This document shows, in pieces, positions 1-8,435 of a stretch of 64,000 nt of DNA. Position 1 is the first letter of the stretch; every line of letters begins with the position of its first letter. The translations under genes and the position numbers were made by a program. Source of the stretch: Hoylesella loescheii DSM 19665 = JCM 12249 = ATCC 15930 (GTDB lineage: Bacteria; Bacteroidota; Bacteroidia; Bacteroidales; Bacteroidaceae); the NCBI RefSeq assembly GCF_000378085.1, contig NZ_KB899212.1:186001-250000 (forward strand), written 5' to 3'. Below the pieces are notes generated by a model that worked only from the letters and a program-made list of their open reading frames with translations, was not told the origin of the DNA and made no database searches.

Positions 1-988
1 CTTTGATGCGGTTCACGTCTTCGAAAAGCGCCAATGGGTGTTTCTCCATTACGCTATTCTTCTCTAAGAGAATATCGGGCTTGTACGATTCTTTTGCCCT
101 TCGCAGTCCTTCGTCGCCCATATCCTCTTCGCGATTGATGTAGAAATACTGCTCGGGCAGGTGTTTCACAAACTCTTGGTTGATGATGGTGAATGCCCCC
201 TCATAGTTCACGTCGGCCTTCTCAACGCATACGTCGAAGGTGTTTTGGTTGATGGGGCAGCCAAAGGTGAATGCCACCAGCTTGTCGTCTACCCAAATGG
301 TGCCGCCTGTAAGTCCCAATCTGTCCCATCGGTTAAAGGCGCGCGTCATCGAACGCAGTTCTCCCGAGAGTCCTTCGTCAAGGTCTTGCTCATCGTTATC
401 GTCTTTCGATACGCTTCGCCATTGCTTTTCCAGGGCCAGGCATTGGGGAATGAGGTCGGGTGTAAGCTCCTTATATATATAATGAGGATAAAGGTTTTTA
501 AACTTATTGATGTGATTGCGCTTGCTTTGCAACTTCTTTCCCGAGAGGTTAATCAGCTTTTCACGTGTATAGATGTAGTCGGCTGAGTCTCTATTGGGTT
601 TTATTTCGAAGGTGTCAGGGAAGCGTATCTCGATAAGATCGCGCATATAATTGCACACGCCCATCAGCAAAAAGGGGTGGCCCATGGCGATAGAGTCGTC
701 TCTAATGGCTTTAATCACGTCGATGGAGCATTCGTCGCAGGGTTTCACCTTGTATGTTCCGTCGTCTTGCAGCTGGGGTTTAGCCACGGGCATCATGTAC
801 GCCAAGTGGCGATTAAAGTGAAACCTGAACACTAAGTAATCGTCTACGATGGCGAACTGTGTGTTGTAAAGAAATCTCCAACTGATGAGGTTGGCAAACG
901 AGAGATCACAATTTTGGCGCTCGCCCCATAGCGTGTAGCTTTGGATGAGTTGTCGATCGCCTGTTGTCAAGTCTTTGAATTTTATCAT
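1..988 (-). CDS. DUF2156 (phosphatidylglycerol lysyltransferase-like) protein, partial
   Basis: The reading frame starts at the ATG complementary to 986-988 and stays open to the window edge, so the C-terminus is missing (about 329 codons seen). The protein begins MIKFKDLTTGDRQLIQSYTL and carries GKKLQSKRNHINKF near residue 150, a signature of the DUF2156 / phosphatidylglycerol lysyltransferase C-terminal (GNAT-like) family common in Bacteroidales. Family members resemble aminoacyl-tRNA-dependent acyltransferases, but no membrane part of an MprF-type lipid flippase is present here, so the substrate is unknown. It is divergent from pta, with its own promoter at 1096-1126. The family call is firm; the function is not. 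Confidence 0.85.
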   Translation of the reverse strand, partial: MIKFKDLTTGDRQLIQSYTLWGERQNCDLSFANLISWRFLYNTQFAIVDDYLVFRFHFNRHLAYMMPVAKPQLQDDGTYKVKPCDECSIDVIKAIRDDSIAMGHPFLLMGVCNYMRDLIEIRFPDTFEIKPNRDSADYIYTREKLINLSGKKLQSKRNHINKFKNLYPHYIYKELTPDLIPQCLALEKQWRSVSKDDNDEQDLDEGLSGELRSMTRAFNRWDRLGLTGGTIWVDDKLVAFTFGCPINQNTFDVCVEKADVNYEGAFTIINQEFVKHLPEQYFYINREEDMGDEGLRRAKESYKPDILLEKNSVMEKHPLALFEDVNRIK

Positions 989-1095
989 AAACTTTTGTTA
1001 GTTGCTGGTGTGGGACGTGCTTTGTTGGCCTTGTTCTGCTGCTTTTGTTCGCTATCGAATATGCCATGGTGCTGGCCTTTGACTGCCCCATGACA

Positions 1096-1126
1096 CAAAA
1101 TTATCAATTTTTATTTGTCGGACAAA
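1096..1126 (-). promoter_or_regulatory. Promoter of the DUF2156 gene
   Basis: On the minus strand TTTG (1123-1126) lies 19 bases upstream of TAATTTTG (1096-1103). This is a full match to the Bacteroidota -33/-7 pattern and would give a leader of roughly 100 bases before the start at 988. Confidence 0.7.
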
Positions 1127-1147
1127 GGCTATCCCACATATTTTTGT

Positions 1148-1155
1148 TACTTTTG
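1148..1155 (+). promoter_or_regulatory. -7 element upstream of pta
   Basis: TACTTTTG matches TAnnTTTG and lies 65 bases before the pta start. I see no TTTG at the right distance upstream, so only the -7 half is supported. Confidence 0.45.
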
Positions 1156-1219
1156 CATTATGCATATAGCAAATCAACGTAATAAAAAAGATAACTTCTT
1201 AAAAATAAGGTAGACAATA

Positions 1220-2257
1220 ATGGACCTATTACACCAAATCATAGAACGCGCCAAAAGTGACAAACAGCGCATCGTTTTGCCCGAAGCAAGCGAAGAACGT
1301 ACGCTTCGTGCCGCCGATAGAGCATTGGCCGACGAGATCGCCGACATCATTCTCATTGGCAACCCTTCTGAAATTCATAAGCTGGCAGAGGCTCGCGGAC
1401 TGGTAAACATTGACAAGGCAACCATCATCGACCCCGAAGACAATCCCGATAGCGAAGAGTTGGCACAACTGCTAGCCGAACTTCGCAAGAAGAAAGGTAT
1501 GACTTTGATGCAGGCTCGCGAACTGGTGAAGAACAACCTATACCTTGGTTGTATGCTCATTAAAACCGATCGAGCCGACGGACAAATATCTGGCGCACTC
1601 AGCACAACGGGCGACACGCTTCGACCTGCATTGCAAATTATCAAATGCGAACCAGGTGTCACTTGCATAAGTGGTGCTATGCTGCTCGTAACCGACCAAA
1701 AAGAGTATGGCGAAGACGGTGTGGTGGTGATGGGCGACGTAGCCGTTACACCCATGCCCGATGCCAATCAGCTGGCCCAAATAGCTGTTTGTACCGCTGC
1801 TACGGCACGCTGTGTGGCTGGATTTAAAGATCCGCGCGTGGCTATGTTAAGCTTCTCTACCAAGGGAAGTGCCAGTCACGAGGTGGTAGACAAGGTGGTT
1901 GAGGCCACCCGATTGGCCAAAACCATGAACCCCGACTTGCGTATCGATGGCGAATTGCAGGCCGATGCTGCACTGGTTCCATCTGTTGGACAGAAAAAAG
2001 CACCTGGAAGTGCCATCGCTGGCAATGCCAACGTGTTGGTGGTGCCCAATCTCGAAGTGGGAAACATTGGTTACAAGTTGGTGCAGCGACTAGGAAACAC
2101 CAAGGCCATAGGCCCAATTTTGCAGGGCATAGCACGTCCCGTGAACGACTTGAGCCGTGGTTGCTCGGTAGATGACATCTATTATATGGTGGCCATTACT
2201 GCTTGTCAGGCACAAGATGCTAAGGCCAAAGCCTGCACCCTTTCCGCTGACAAGTAA
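1220..2257 (+). CDS. pta: Phosphate acetyltransferase
   Basis: 345 residues, the usual length of short-form Pta without the extra N-terminal regulatory domain of the enterobacterial enzyme. It opens MDLLHQIIERAKSDKQRIVL and shows the family's conserved SGALSTTGDTLRPALQII (about residues 120-137) and later VGNIGYKLVQRLG. The enzyme exchanges acetyl-CoA and phosphate for acetyl phosphate in the cytoplasm. ackA follows 176 bases downstream on the same strand, so the pair makes acetate and ATP from acetyl-CoA. The gap contains only a degenerate 8-bp repeat tract, so co-transcription is likely but unproven. Confidence 0.97.
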   Translation: MDLLHQIIERAKSDKQRIVLPEASEERTLRAADRALADEIADIILIGNPSEIHKLAEARGLVNIDKATIIDPEDNPDSEELAQLLAELRKKKGMTLMQARELVKNNLYLGCMLIKTDRADGQISGALSTTGDTLRPALQIIKCEPGVTCISGAMLLVTDQKEYGEDGVVVMGDVAVTPMPDANQLAQIAVCTAATARCVAGFKDPRVAMLSFSTKGSASHEVVDKVVEATRLAKTMNPDLRIDGELQADAALVPSVGQKKAPGSAIAGNANVLVVPNLEVGNIGYKLVQRLGNTKAIGPILQGIARPVNDLSRGCSVDDIYYMVAITACQAQDAKAKACTLSADK

Positions 2258-2344
2258 TTTGGAGTTGCCGAGTTGCGGGGGTGTTTAAGTTGATGTGGCT
2301 TGCAGAACGCATTTCACAAGCCCACTCATACAAGCTTATAAGTT

Positions 2345-2412
2345 CTGGATGAGATAATGTTTGAAGAATTTAAAAACTCAATAAATCACGAACTCAGAAA
2401 CTCAAGAACTAA
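2345..2412. repeat. Degenerate 8-bp word tract between pta and ackA
   Basis: Words such as AAAAACTC, ACGAACTC, AGAAACTC and AAGAACTA follow each other at 8-base steps. The tract is non-coding and belongs to a class seen in many gaps of this window. Confidence 0.6.
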
Positions 2413-2433
2413 AGAAAACAACGATATATAAGA

Positions 2434-3636
2434 ATGAAAATATTGGTATTAAACTGTGGTAGCTCGTCCATTAAGTACAAGCTCTACAACATGGACGACA
2501 AGTCAGTTCTGGCACAAGGAGGCGTTGAACGCATCGGACTAGACGAGGCTTTCTTAAAACTGACCCTGCCCAATGGCGAGAAAAAGGTGATTATGCACGA
2601 CATGCCCGACCATAAGGAGGGTGTGAACTTCGTTTTCCAAACCCTTCTCGACAAGGAAATTGGTGCCATCAAAGACCTCAGCGAGATTGATGCTGTGGGC
2701 CATCGCGTCGTTCAAGGCGGCGATAAGTTTAACGACAGCTGCATCGTTACACCAGAGGTAGAAAAGGGAATAGAAGACCTTTGCGACCTCGCACCCGTGC
2801 ACAACGCGGGTCATTTGCGTGGTATCAGGGCCGTAGATGCACTTATGCCCACCACACCGCAAGTGGTTGTGTTCGACAATGCTTTCCATAGCACCATGCC
2901 CGAACATGCTTTCCTCTACGCTGTTCCTTATAAGTTCTACGAAGATTACCATGTTCGTCGCTACGGTTTCCATGGTACCAGCCATCGTTACGTATCGCAA
3001 CGCGTGTGCGAATACCTTGGTCGCGACATTAAAACCCAGCGTATCATCACTTGCCACATCGGTAACGGAGCCAGCATGGCTGCCGTTAAGTTCGGCAAAT
3101 GTGTAGACACGTCTATGGGTCTTACGCCACTCGAAGGTCTGATGATGGGTTCGCGTTCGGGCGACATCGACCCCTCGGCCGTTACTTATCTCATGGAAAA
3201 GACGGGAATGAAACCCCAAGAGATGGCCGAATACCTCAACAAGCAAAGTGGCGTGTTGGGTATCACGGGCATTTCGTCGGACATGCGCGAGATAGAAAGT
3301 GCTGCAGCCGAAGGCAACAAGCGTGCTCAGCTAGCTCTCGACATGTACAACTACCGCATCAAGAAATATATTGGCGCATACGCCGCAGCAATGGGTGGTG
3401 TGGATATCATCGTGTGGACGGCCGGCGTAGGTGAGAACCAAACAGGTACGCGCCTTGATGCGTGCAGCGGTTTAGAGTTTCTTGGCATTAAGATGGATGC
3501 CGAAGCCAACAAGGTTCGTAGCAAAGAGGCCATCATTTCTACACCCGATTCGAAGGTTACGGTATGCGTTATACCCACCGATGAAGAACTGGTTATTGCT
3601 AGCGACACTCAAAGGCTTGTTAGCAAACAAGGATAA
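2434..3636 (+). CDS. ackA: Acetate kinase
   Basis: 400 residues, full length for the family. The N-terminal MKILVLNCGSSSIKYKLY is the acetokinase signature holding the conserved Asn and Ser residues. GHRVVQGG (about residue 90), the second signature RRYGFHGTSHRYVSQ (about 175-190), HIGNGAS, and the late GVGENQ are also present. It transfers phosphate from acetyl phosphate to ADP, completing the Pta-AckA acetate route. A strong hairpin terminator lies 34 bases after the stop codon, closing the pta-ackA unit. Confidence 0.98.
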   Translation: MKILVLNCGSSSIKYKLYNMDDKSVLAQGGVERIGLDEAFLKLTLPNGEKKVIMHDMPDHKEGVNFVFQTLLDKEIGAIKDLSEIDAVGHRVVQGGDKFNDSCIVTPEVEKGIEDLCDLAPVHNAGHLRGIRAVDALMPTTPQVVVFDNAFHSTMPEHAFLYAVPYKFYEDYHVRRYGFHGTSHRYVSQRVCEYLGRDIKTQRIITCHIGNGASMAAVKFGKCVDTSMGLTPLEGLMMGSRSGDIDPSAVTYLMEKTGMKPQEMAEYLNKQSGVLGITGISSDMREIESAAAEGNKRAQLALDMYNYRIKKYIGAYAAAMGGVDIIVWTAGVGENQTGTRLDACSGLEFLGIKMDAEANKVRSKEAIISTPDSKVTVCVIPTDEELVIASDTQRLVSKQG

Positions 3637-3670
3637 GGAGGGCGCTTTTACCCTCTCACACTAGCGAAGA

Positions 3671-3710
3671 GACCAATCAGGCACACCGCCCGATTGGTCT
3701 TTTCTTTTTC
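3671..3710 (+). terminator. Rho-independent terminator after ackA
   Basis: GACCAATC (3671-3678) pairs with GATTGGTC (3692-3699), extended by three further pairs inside after one mismatch, and is followed by a T-rich run (3700-3709). Confidence 0.9.
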
Positions 3711-3883
3711 TACCCACAGTAAAGTACTTTCCTTTTTATTGGCCCTCATAGCTTTTGTCGATGTATTTTGCCTTGTTCTATTTCGTCCGCGCTCTTCGTT
3801 ATTTGGCCAATCAACCGCCACGAGCTTAGCACTCAAATTGCCCGAAAATAGCTCTTGCACATAGTCTTTCTATCTCTCGCTTT

Positions 3884-3993
3884 GGTACAGCTATTTTGGA
3901 CTCCTGTTCCATGTTATCTGGAACAACGTTCCATATCAACTGGAACCCTGTTCCAGATAACATGGAACAGGGTTACACCTAAGTTGTAACACG
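3884..3993. repeat. 22-bp palindromic array, copy 1 (five units)
   Basis: Five consecutive 22-bp units start at 3884, 3906, 3928, 3950 and 3972. The three central units read GTTCCA-N7-TGGAAC-N3; the outer two are degenerate (GGTACA.., GTTACA..GTAAC). Units 2 and 4 are reverse complements over their 19-bp core, so the array can also fold as one long hairpin with unit 3 in the loop. It lies in non-coding DNA downstream of ackA. Confidence 0.9.
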
Positions 3994-4249
3994 ATGGTTA
4001 GTGATTAATGTTGATATAAGGGCATAACTCGTTGATTGTAAGAGAGCCTCTTTCGAAACTTAATAACTATTGCGTTTAGCTAGGAAAAGTTGTGCCTATG
4101 GGTGTTTAGGTTAAGAAATGACAGTATGGATATTGGTTTGTTGGTTGTGTGTAATGCATCAATCGCAAGGCGTAAGTTGGTGCGATAGAGAGCTTTTTCA
4201 TCTTTATCTTGTTTAGAGAAGTTGATATTTTATCCATGACTTGCATATA

Positions 4250-4692
4250 TGTATATACGCGAGTTCGGGATAAGAGAAATTCGTTATGTCAACTACCGCG
4301 TAGCGGTTGGTCTGTTGGTAGGGCAGGGTTGGGAGCAACGGCGACCTACCCTGCCTAAGTTGTACGTGAGCAAAGCTAGGCCGAAGGTCTTGGCCTTTTT
4401 ACGTTTGAACGATCTGTTTGGGGGAAACCAATGGCTAAAAATAATGTTATTCATCAATGGTATTTGCCCTCATATCCGTCTATTGACTGGACAACAGCTG
4501 CGGTAAATGTAAAAAGACCAAGACCTTCGGCCTTGCTTTGTTATTCCATCTGCAAGACAGGGTAGTTCACTTCGTTCGCAACCCTGCCCTACCAACAGAC
4601 CAACCGCTACGCGGTAGTTGGTGAGATGCCTATTGGTTTTATCTAATCTTGCTCAAAAACCATTGTTTCTTATCCCGAGTTCACGTATATCT
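4250..4692. repeat. Long imperfect inverted repeat, about 440 bp
   Basis: The left arm (about 4250-4401) and right arm (about 4509-4692) are reverse complements in blocks. The outer block is TATACG.GA..TCGGGATAAGA, a central block of about 42 bases is identical (4290-4331 against 4580-4621), and an inner block holds AGGCCGAAGGTCTTGG. The spacer is about 110 bases. Each arm also contains smaller hairpins such as ACCGC-GTA-GCGGT. No transposase gene is inside. The open frames running through it are by-products of the palindrome. Confidence 0.85.
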
Positions 4693-4721
4693 ATCGAACA
4701 TGAATAGGGACGATTGAAAAG

Positions 4722-4773
4722 AAAAAAACTTACCCTGAGCGCGCTGTTCTTATGGGAAGCGGGGTAAGTATGT
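4722..4773 (-). ncRNA. Small RNA candidate (promoter followed directly by a terminator)
   Basis: On the minus strand a full promoter (4779-4809) is followed within about 10 bases by ACTTACCC (4762-4769) pairing with GGGTAAGT (4728-4735), then seven T residues (4722-4728). The predicted transcript is about 50 nt, little more than the hairpin itself. It could be a small RNA or an attenuator; no downstream gene lies on this strand before ackA. Confidence 0.45.
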
Positions 4774-4778
4774 TGCCG

Positions 4779-4809
4779 CAAAGTTAGGTGTTTTTTTACA
4801 TTGGGCAAA
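4779..4809 (-). promoter_or_regulatory. Orphan promoter reading into the inverted repeat
   Basis: On the minus strand TTTG (4806-4809) is 19 bases upstream of TAACTTTG (4779-4786). No protein gene follows on this strand. Confidence 0.6.
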
Positions 4810-4950
4810 CTTTAAACATGATTTTCTCTTTTTTGAGATGAGTTTCTAATAGTCAAGAGGGTTGTGGGCTTGTTGTGGCTTCTGGTGTTTGGGCGGGTGA
4901 TGCCGTGAAAGATGAATAAGGATGGGCAACTACTGGTGTCTTTCTCTCTC

Positions 4951-4965
4951 GCGTACGCGCGCGCG
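4951..4965. repeat. Alternating CG tract
   Basis: GCGTACGCGCGCGCG, an alternating purine-pyrimidine run. The same 15-mer recurs at about 46795-46809. Such runs can adopt Z-DNA; no gene overlaps it. Confidence 0.6.
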
Positions 4966-5200
4966 TATTATTAAAGATGAGTGGGCGGTTGTGGGTATGC
5001 ACGCGCCCGGTTTGTTATCTATGCCACCATCGCCGTGCCGATACCGCTTATCGTTTTTACCTACATTTTTATCCATAAAAACATGGCGTGGTGGAAATAA
5101 AACTGTATCTTTGTGCATATAAAACCTAAAAACGTTTTCATAAAAGAAACCAACCGCATGCCATAGGGCATGGCTAAAAACCTTTATACGCAGGAAAGAT

Positions 5201-6067
5201 ATGATGACATTGATTGTAGTAAGTGGCTCGCGACATACCGATTGGGTGTTTGTTGAGGACGGGAAGATTGTGGAAAAGGCGCGAACGGAGGGTCTTAACC
5301 CCTATTTTCAGACCCGAAAGGAGATTAGTCGAAGCGTACGACTAGGCTTACCCGAGGAATATTTTCACCGAAAACTGCAAAAAATATACTATTATGGTGC
5401 GGGATGTAGCAACGAATCGAAGAAGAAAGTTGTGAGTACGTCTATCATTTCGCAGTTCAAAACCCCCACTTTCGTAGAAAGCGACTTGCTGGCAGCGGCT
5501 CGTGGCATGTGTCTAGATAAGCCTGGCATTGCCTGTATTCTTGATACGGGTAGCAACTCGTGTTTCTACAATGGCGAGGAGATTGAGAAGAACGTGCATC
5601 CTGGTGGCTTTATCCTTGGCGACGAGGGTAGTGGTTCGGCTATGGGAAAGGCATTTCTATCGGATGTGCTTAAACGATTGGCACCCGAAGAGTTGGTGGT
5701 TGACTTCCTATACAAGAACAACACCACACCGTCTGAGATGATGGAGAAGGTATATAACGAACCCTTGCCACACTACTATTTGGCTACGGTGAGCACTTTT
5801 TTAGCCGAACGCCCCAACCATCCTTATGTGCACGACCTTGTTGCTGATAGTTTTCGCAGCTTTGTAAGGCGTAACTTGATACAATACGACTTCCAATCGC
5901 AGCCCGTTTACTTTATGGGCAAGATCGCAACAACGTGGGAATATCTGCTGCGTGAGGTTTGTTCGGAGTTTAATTTTGAACCTGCATGTATCGAAAACGA
6001 CATTATTCCGGGATTGGTTAACTATCACAACAGGCGAAAGAAGAAAACAAGTGGCGTGCGTACTTAG
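5201..6067 (+). CDS. BadF/BadG-type sugar kinase paralogue with degenerate ATP motifs
   Basis: 288 residues, related along its whole length to the kinase at 19047-19886. Shared landmarks are YYGAGC, ESDLLAAAR, GIACIL.TGSNSCFY, GFILGDEGSGS.MGK and FVRRN.IQYD. The phosphate-1 motif is altered: where the paralogue has D8-S-G-S-T-K-T-D, this protein has V7-S-G-S-R-H-T-D, so the conserved Asp and the Thr-Lys pair are gone. In phosphate-2, GTGS has become DTGS (residues 115-118). The frame is intact with a good ribosome-binding site, and a -7 element TATCTTTG lies at 5106-5113. It may be an inactive kinase kept as a regulator or sugar sensor (inference). Confidence 0.8.
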   Translation: MMTLIVVSGSRHTDWVFVEDGKIVEKARTEGLNPYFQTRKEISRSVRLGLPEEYFHRKLQKIYYYGAGCSNESKKKVVSTSIISQFKTPTFVESDLLAAARGMCLDKPGIACILDTGSNSCFYNGEEIEKNVHPGGFILGDEGSGSAMGKAFLSDVLKRLAPEELVVDFLYKNNTTPSEMMEKVYNEPLPHYYLATVSTFLAERPNHPYVHDLVADSFRSFVRRNLIQYDFQSQPVYFMGKIATTWEYLLREVCSEFNFEPACIENDIIPGLVNYHNRRKKKTSGVRT

Positions 6068-6350
6068 TGGGGCTAAATCGTAAGCGCTGGGCAAATGTAA
6101 ACTTAACCTCGCTCTTTTAGCGTAGGACGAGTGCGCATATTGGTGCATGGATACGTGTTTAAAGAGTTCGAAAAGATTTACATCCGCCTTCATTAGCCCT
6201 TGCTGCGCCTTGCATATATTGCGACAAATGGGTCATTCTTGTTTGTAAACATACAGTATTTGATGGCTCTTCCAAAGATTTAATTTGTATTAAAACGGTG
6301 CATAAATAATACAACAAAATATAAAATACGGTATAATTATGGACAAATGC

Positions 6351-6381
6351 TTGCAACGTAAATAATAAAGAATTAACTTTG
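6351..6381 (+). promoter_or_regulatory. Orphan promoter of a small RNA candidate
   Basis: TTG (6351-6353) lies 20 bases upstream of TAACTTTG (6374-6381), and no protein gene starts within the next 200 bases. Confidence 0.65.
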
Positions 6382-6387
6382 TAATGT

Positions 6388-6448
6388 GTTTTTCATAGTA
6401 TTAGATTTAAGGTTAACAAAAGGTTGGGGCTCAGCGGAGCCCTTTTTT
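6388..6448 (+). ncRNA. Small RNA candidate, about 60 nt
   Basis: Transcription from 6351-6381 would start near 6388. It would stop at the hairpin GGGCTC-AGCG-GAGCCC (6427-6442) followed by six T residues (6443-6448). The body is AT-rich and has no start codon with a useful frame. The rest of the 6068-6624 gap holds nothing I can assign. The hairpin could alternatively be the distant terminator of the gene ending at 6067. Confidence 0.5.
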
Positions 6449-6624
6449 CATGCCCAGAATTGAAGGATAAACGCTGTTTTTCATCCCTTTATCGTGCCGA
6501 TTAGTTCGTTTTTCGCCTTTTCTAATGCCCAACAGCTATACCTAGAAGGCTTTATCGGAGGGTATTTGCTGGGGTGTCGCGATTTTTTATTAACTTTGCA
6601 GCAGTGGTTTAATCGTTTCGCCTT

Positions 6625-6906
6625 GTGCGAAAAGAGAAATGTAGAATACCAGAAAAGGCCTTGTACAGGCGCGTAAACGCTATAATGCAGTGCATAAGAG
6701 GGCTTTTCTGCATGCGAACGTTAAACGCCGTCGGCTTCTTAAAGAAACAAAAATATGCTGATGTATTGTGTAATGAAGTCGACAAGTATCGCAGCGAATA
6801 TCTTGTAGTGCGCATTCATCGTGCACAGGCTCGTGCAAAGATGGCAAAAAGGCAACACGCGAGGCAACGGTATGCGCGAAAGCAGACACGCGGTGCTACC
6901 AAATAA
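6625..6906 (+). CDS. Possible small basic protein, unknown
   Basis: A 93-residue frame with a GTG start, 27 bases downstream of a -7 element TAACTTTG (6591-6598); TTTG at 6565-6568 is 22 bases further up. The C-terminal third is very rich in Arg, Lys and Ala (for example MAKRQHARQRYARKQTR). It has no family I recognise, no signal peptide and no clear ribosome-binding site. It may be a nucleic-acid-binding small protein, a decayed gene or chance. The next gene begins 42 bases after it. Confidence 0.3.
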   Translation: MRKEKCRIPEKALYRRVNAIMQCIRGLFCMRTLNAVGFLKKQKYADVLCNEVDKYRSEYLVVRIHRAQARAKMAKRQHARQRYARKQTRGATK

Positions 6907-6948
6907 CATTCGATGCGAACCATAAACGTCTATCCTTATCATCATATA

Positions 6949-8151
6949 ATGAACAAAAAACAAGCATCACTAACGGAGCGGAGATACCTTCTGCCCTTTG
7001 TACTTATCACCACCCTCTTTTTTTTATGGGGCTTTGCCCGAGCCATTCTCGATGTGCTGAACAAGCATTTTCAGAACGAACTGCATATATCCATTTCGCA
7101 GTCGGCCCTCATTCAGGTAACAACCTATCTGGGTTACTTTATCATGGCCATTCCCGCAGGATTGTTTATCAATCGCTTTGGCTATCGTCGTGGGGTGGTT
7201 TTTGGGCTTGCGCTCTTTGCTTTGGGTGCGTTTCTCTTCGTGCCAGGGGCCAATATCGGCACGTTTGAGGTGTTTTTGGGCGCGCTGTTTGTCATTGGTT
7301 GCGGACTCACCTTTCTTGAGACGGCTGCCAATCCCTACGTAACCGAGTTGGGTTCGCCCCAAACGGCCACCAGTAGGCTAAACCTCTCGCAGTCGTTTAA
7401 CGGCATGGGCAGCATTTTCGCTACGTTTAGCGTGGGCCTGTTTCTCTTTCGCAACGACAGCGAAGGAGGCAATGTGGCCATCCCCTACGTGGTTTTAGGC
7501 GTTGTGGTGCTGCTTATTGCACTGGTTTTCTCGCGTGTGCAACTGCCCGAAATACAATCCACCACCGAAGACGAAACGAGCGGAAGCGGACTGAAAAACC
7601 TTGCTGAACTATTTAAACAGCCAATGTTCGTGATGGGTTTGGCTGCACTTTTAGCTTACGAAGTGGCCGAAATATCCATCAACAGCTACTTTATCAACTT
7701 TGTTACAGGCCAAGGATGGATGTCGGATAAGTCTGCTTCGATTGTACTTACTGCTGCTTTGGCCTTCTTTATGATAGGTAGGTTTGGCGGAAGTTGGGTG
7801 ATGCGACGCGTTCGTGCACAGCGTGTGCTGTTCGTTTGCGCAGTTGGCTGCGTATGTAGTATGTGCTTGGTGTTGCTCAATATGGGCGTGTTGTCGTTGA
7901 TAGGCTTGCTAGCCAACTACTTTTTTGAGGCCATCATGTTCCCCACCATCTTCTCTTTGGCCCTCACGGGCTTAGGTAGGCTCACCAAAAGTGCATCGTC
8001 TATCTTGATGATGACACCTGTTGGCGGTTGCGGTTTCTTGCTCATGGGTATGATAGCTGATAATAGCAACCCCGTTTTGCCTTTTGTTTTGCCCCTCGCA
8101 GGCTTTGCGGTGGTACTGGCATACGCGTGGAAAGAACTTAGAAGAGGTTAA
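6949..8151 (+). CDS. FucP/GluP-type sugar MFS transporter
   Basis: 400 residues from the ATG at 6949 (MNKKQASLTERRYLLPFVL). An in-frame upstream ATG at 6913 would add 12 polar residues and is less likely. Twelve hydrophobic segments are visible. FVLITTLFFLWGFARAILDV, GLTFLETAANPYVTELG and SRLNLSQSFNGMGS are typical of the fucose/glucose/galactose proton symporter family (FucP, GluP, NagP), acting in the inner membrane. The next gene upstream is the kinase paralogue, but two structured elements and a possible small gene lie between, so an operon is not supported. Substrate could be GlcNAc, fucose or a hexose; the sequence does not decide. Confidence 0.88.
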   Translation: MNKKQASLTERRYLLPFVLITTLFFLWGFARAILDVLNKHFQNELHISISQSALIQVTTYLGYFIMAIPAGLFINRFGYRRGVVFGLALFALGAFLFVPGANIGTFEVFLGALFVIGCGLTFLETAANPYVTELGSPQTATSRLNLSQSFNGMGSIFATFSVGLFLFRNDSEGGNVAIPYVVLGVVVLLIALVFSRVQLPEIQSTTEDETSGSGLKNLAELFKQPMFVMGLAALLAYEVAEISINSYFINFVTGQGWMSDKSASIVLTAALAFFMIGRFGGSWVMRRVRAQRVLFVCAVGCVCSMCLVLLNMGVLSLIGLLANYFFEAIMFPTIFSLALTGLGRLTKSASSILMMTPVGGCGFLLMGMIADNSNPVLPFVLPLAGFAVVLAYAWKELRRG

Positions 8152-8435
8152 TCTTGGGGAGGGTAATACAATTTTGTTAGGAGGCAGGAATGCATTGGAT
8201 TTCTCGAAATGATGCGTATCCTTGTGAGCCAAGGCTGTAGGGAAAGCCTAGATGAATGGCGAAAACAAGTTATCCCAAGTCCTTTTCCAACCTATAAAAG
8301 AACATAATATAATCCCGATTAGGCCTTCTAATCGTGATTTTCTTTGTATCTTTACATCCCTATTCACCAACAACGCCAGCCGAAGAGAGTTCTTTACAGT
8401 GGTTGGTAAAACACAAAAAAGCAATCGTTCAAAAC

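Noticed and set aside
3884..3993. Possible CRISPR array
   Set aside because: Units are contiguous palindromes with a 22-bp step and only 3-base joints; there are no unique spacers and no cas genes.
4249..4506. Reading frame of 85 codons
   Set aside because: It lies inside the long inverted repeat, has no ribosome-binding site and resembles no protein.
8334..8435. Longer N-terminus for the SLC13 permease
   Set aside because: The extra 34 residues are polar and overlap a promoter-like element; the ATG at 8436 matches the family start.
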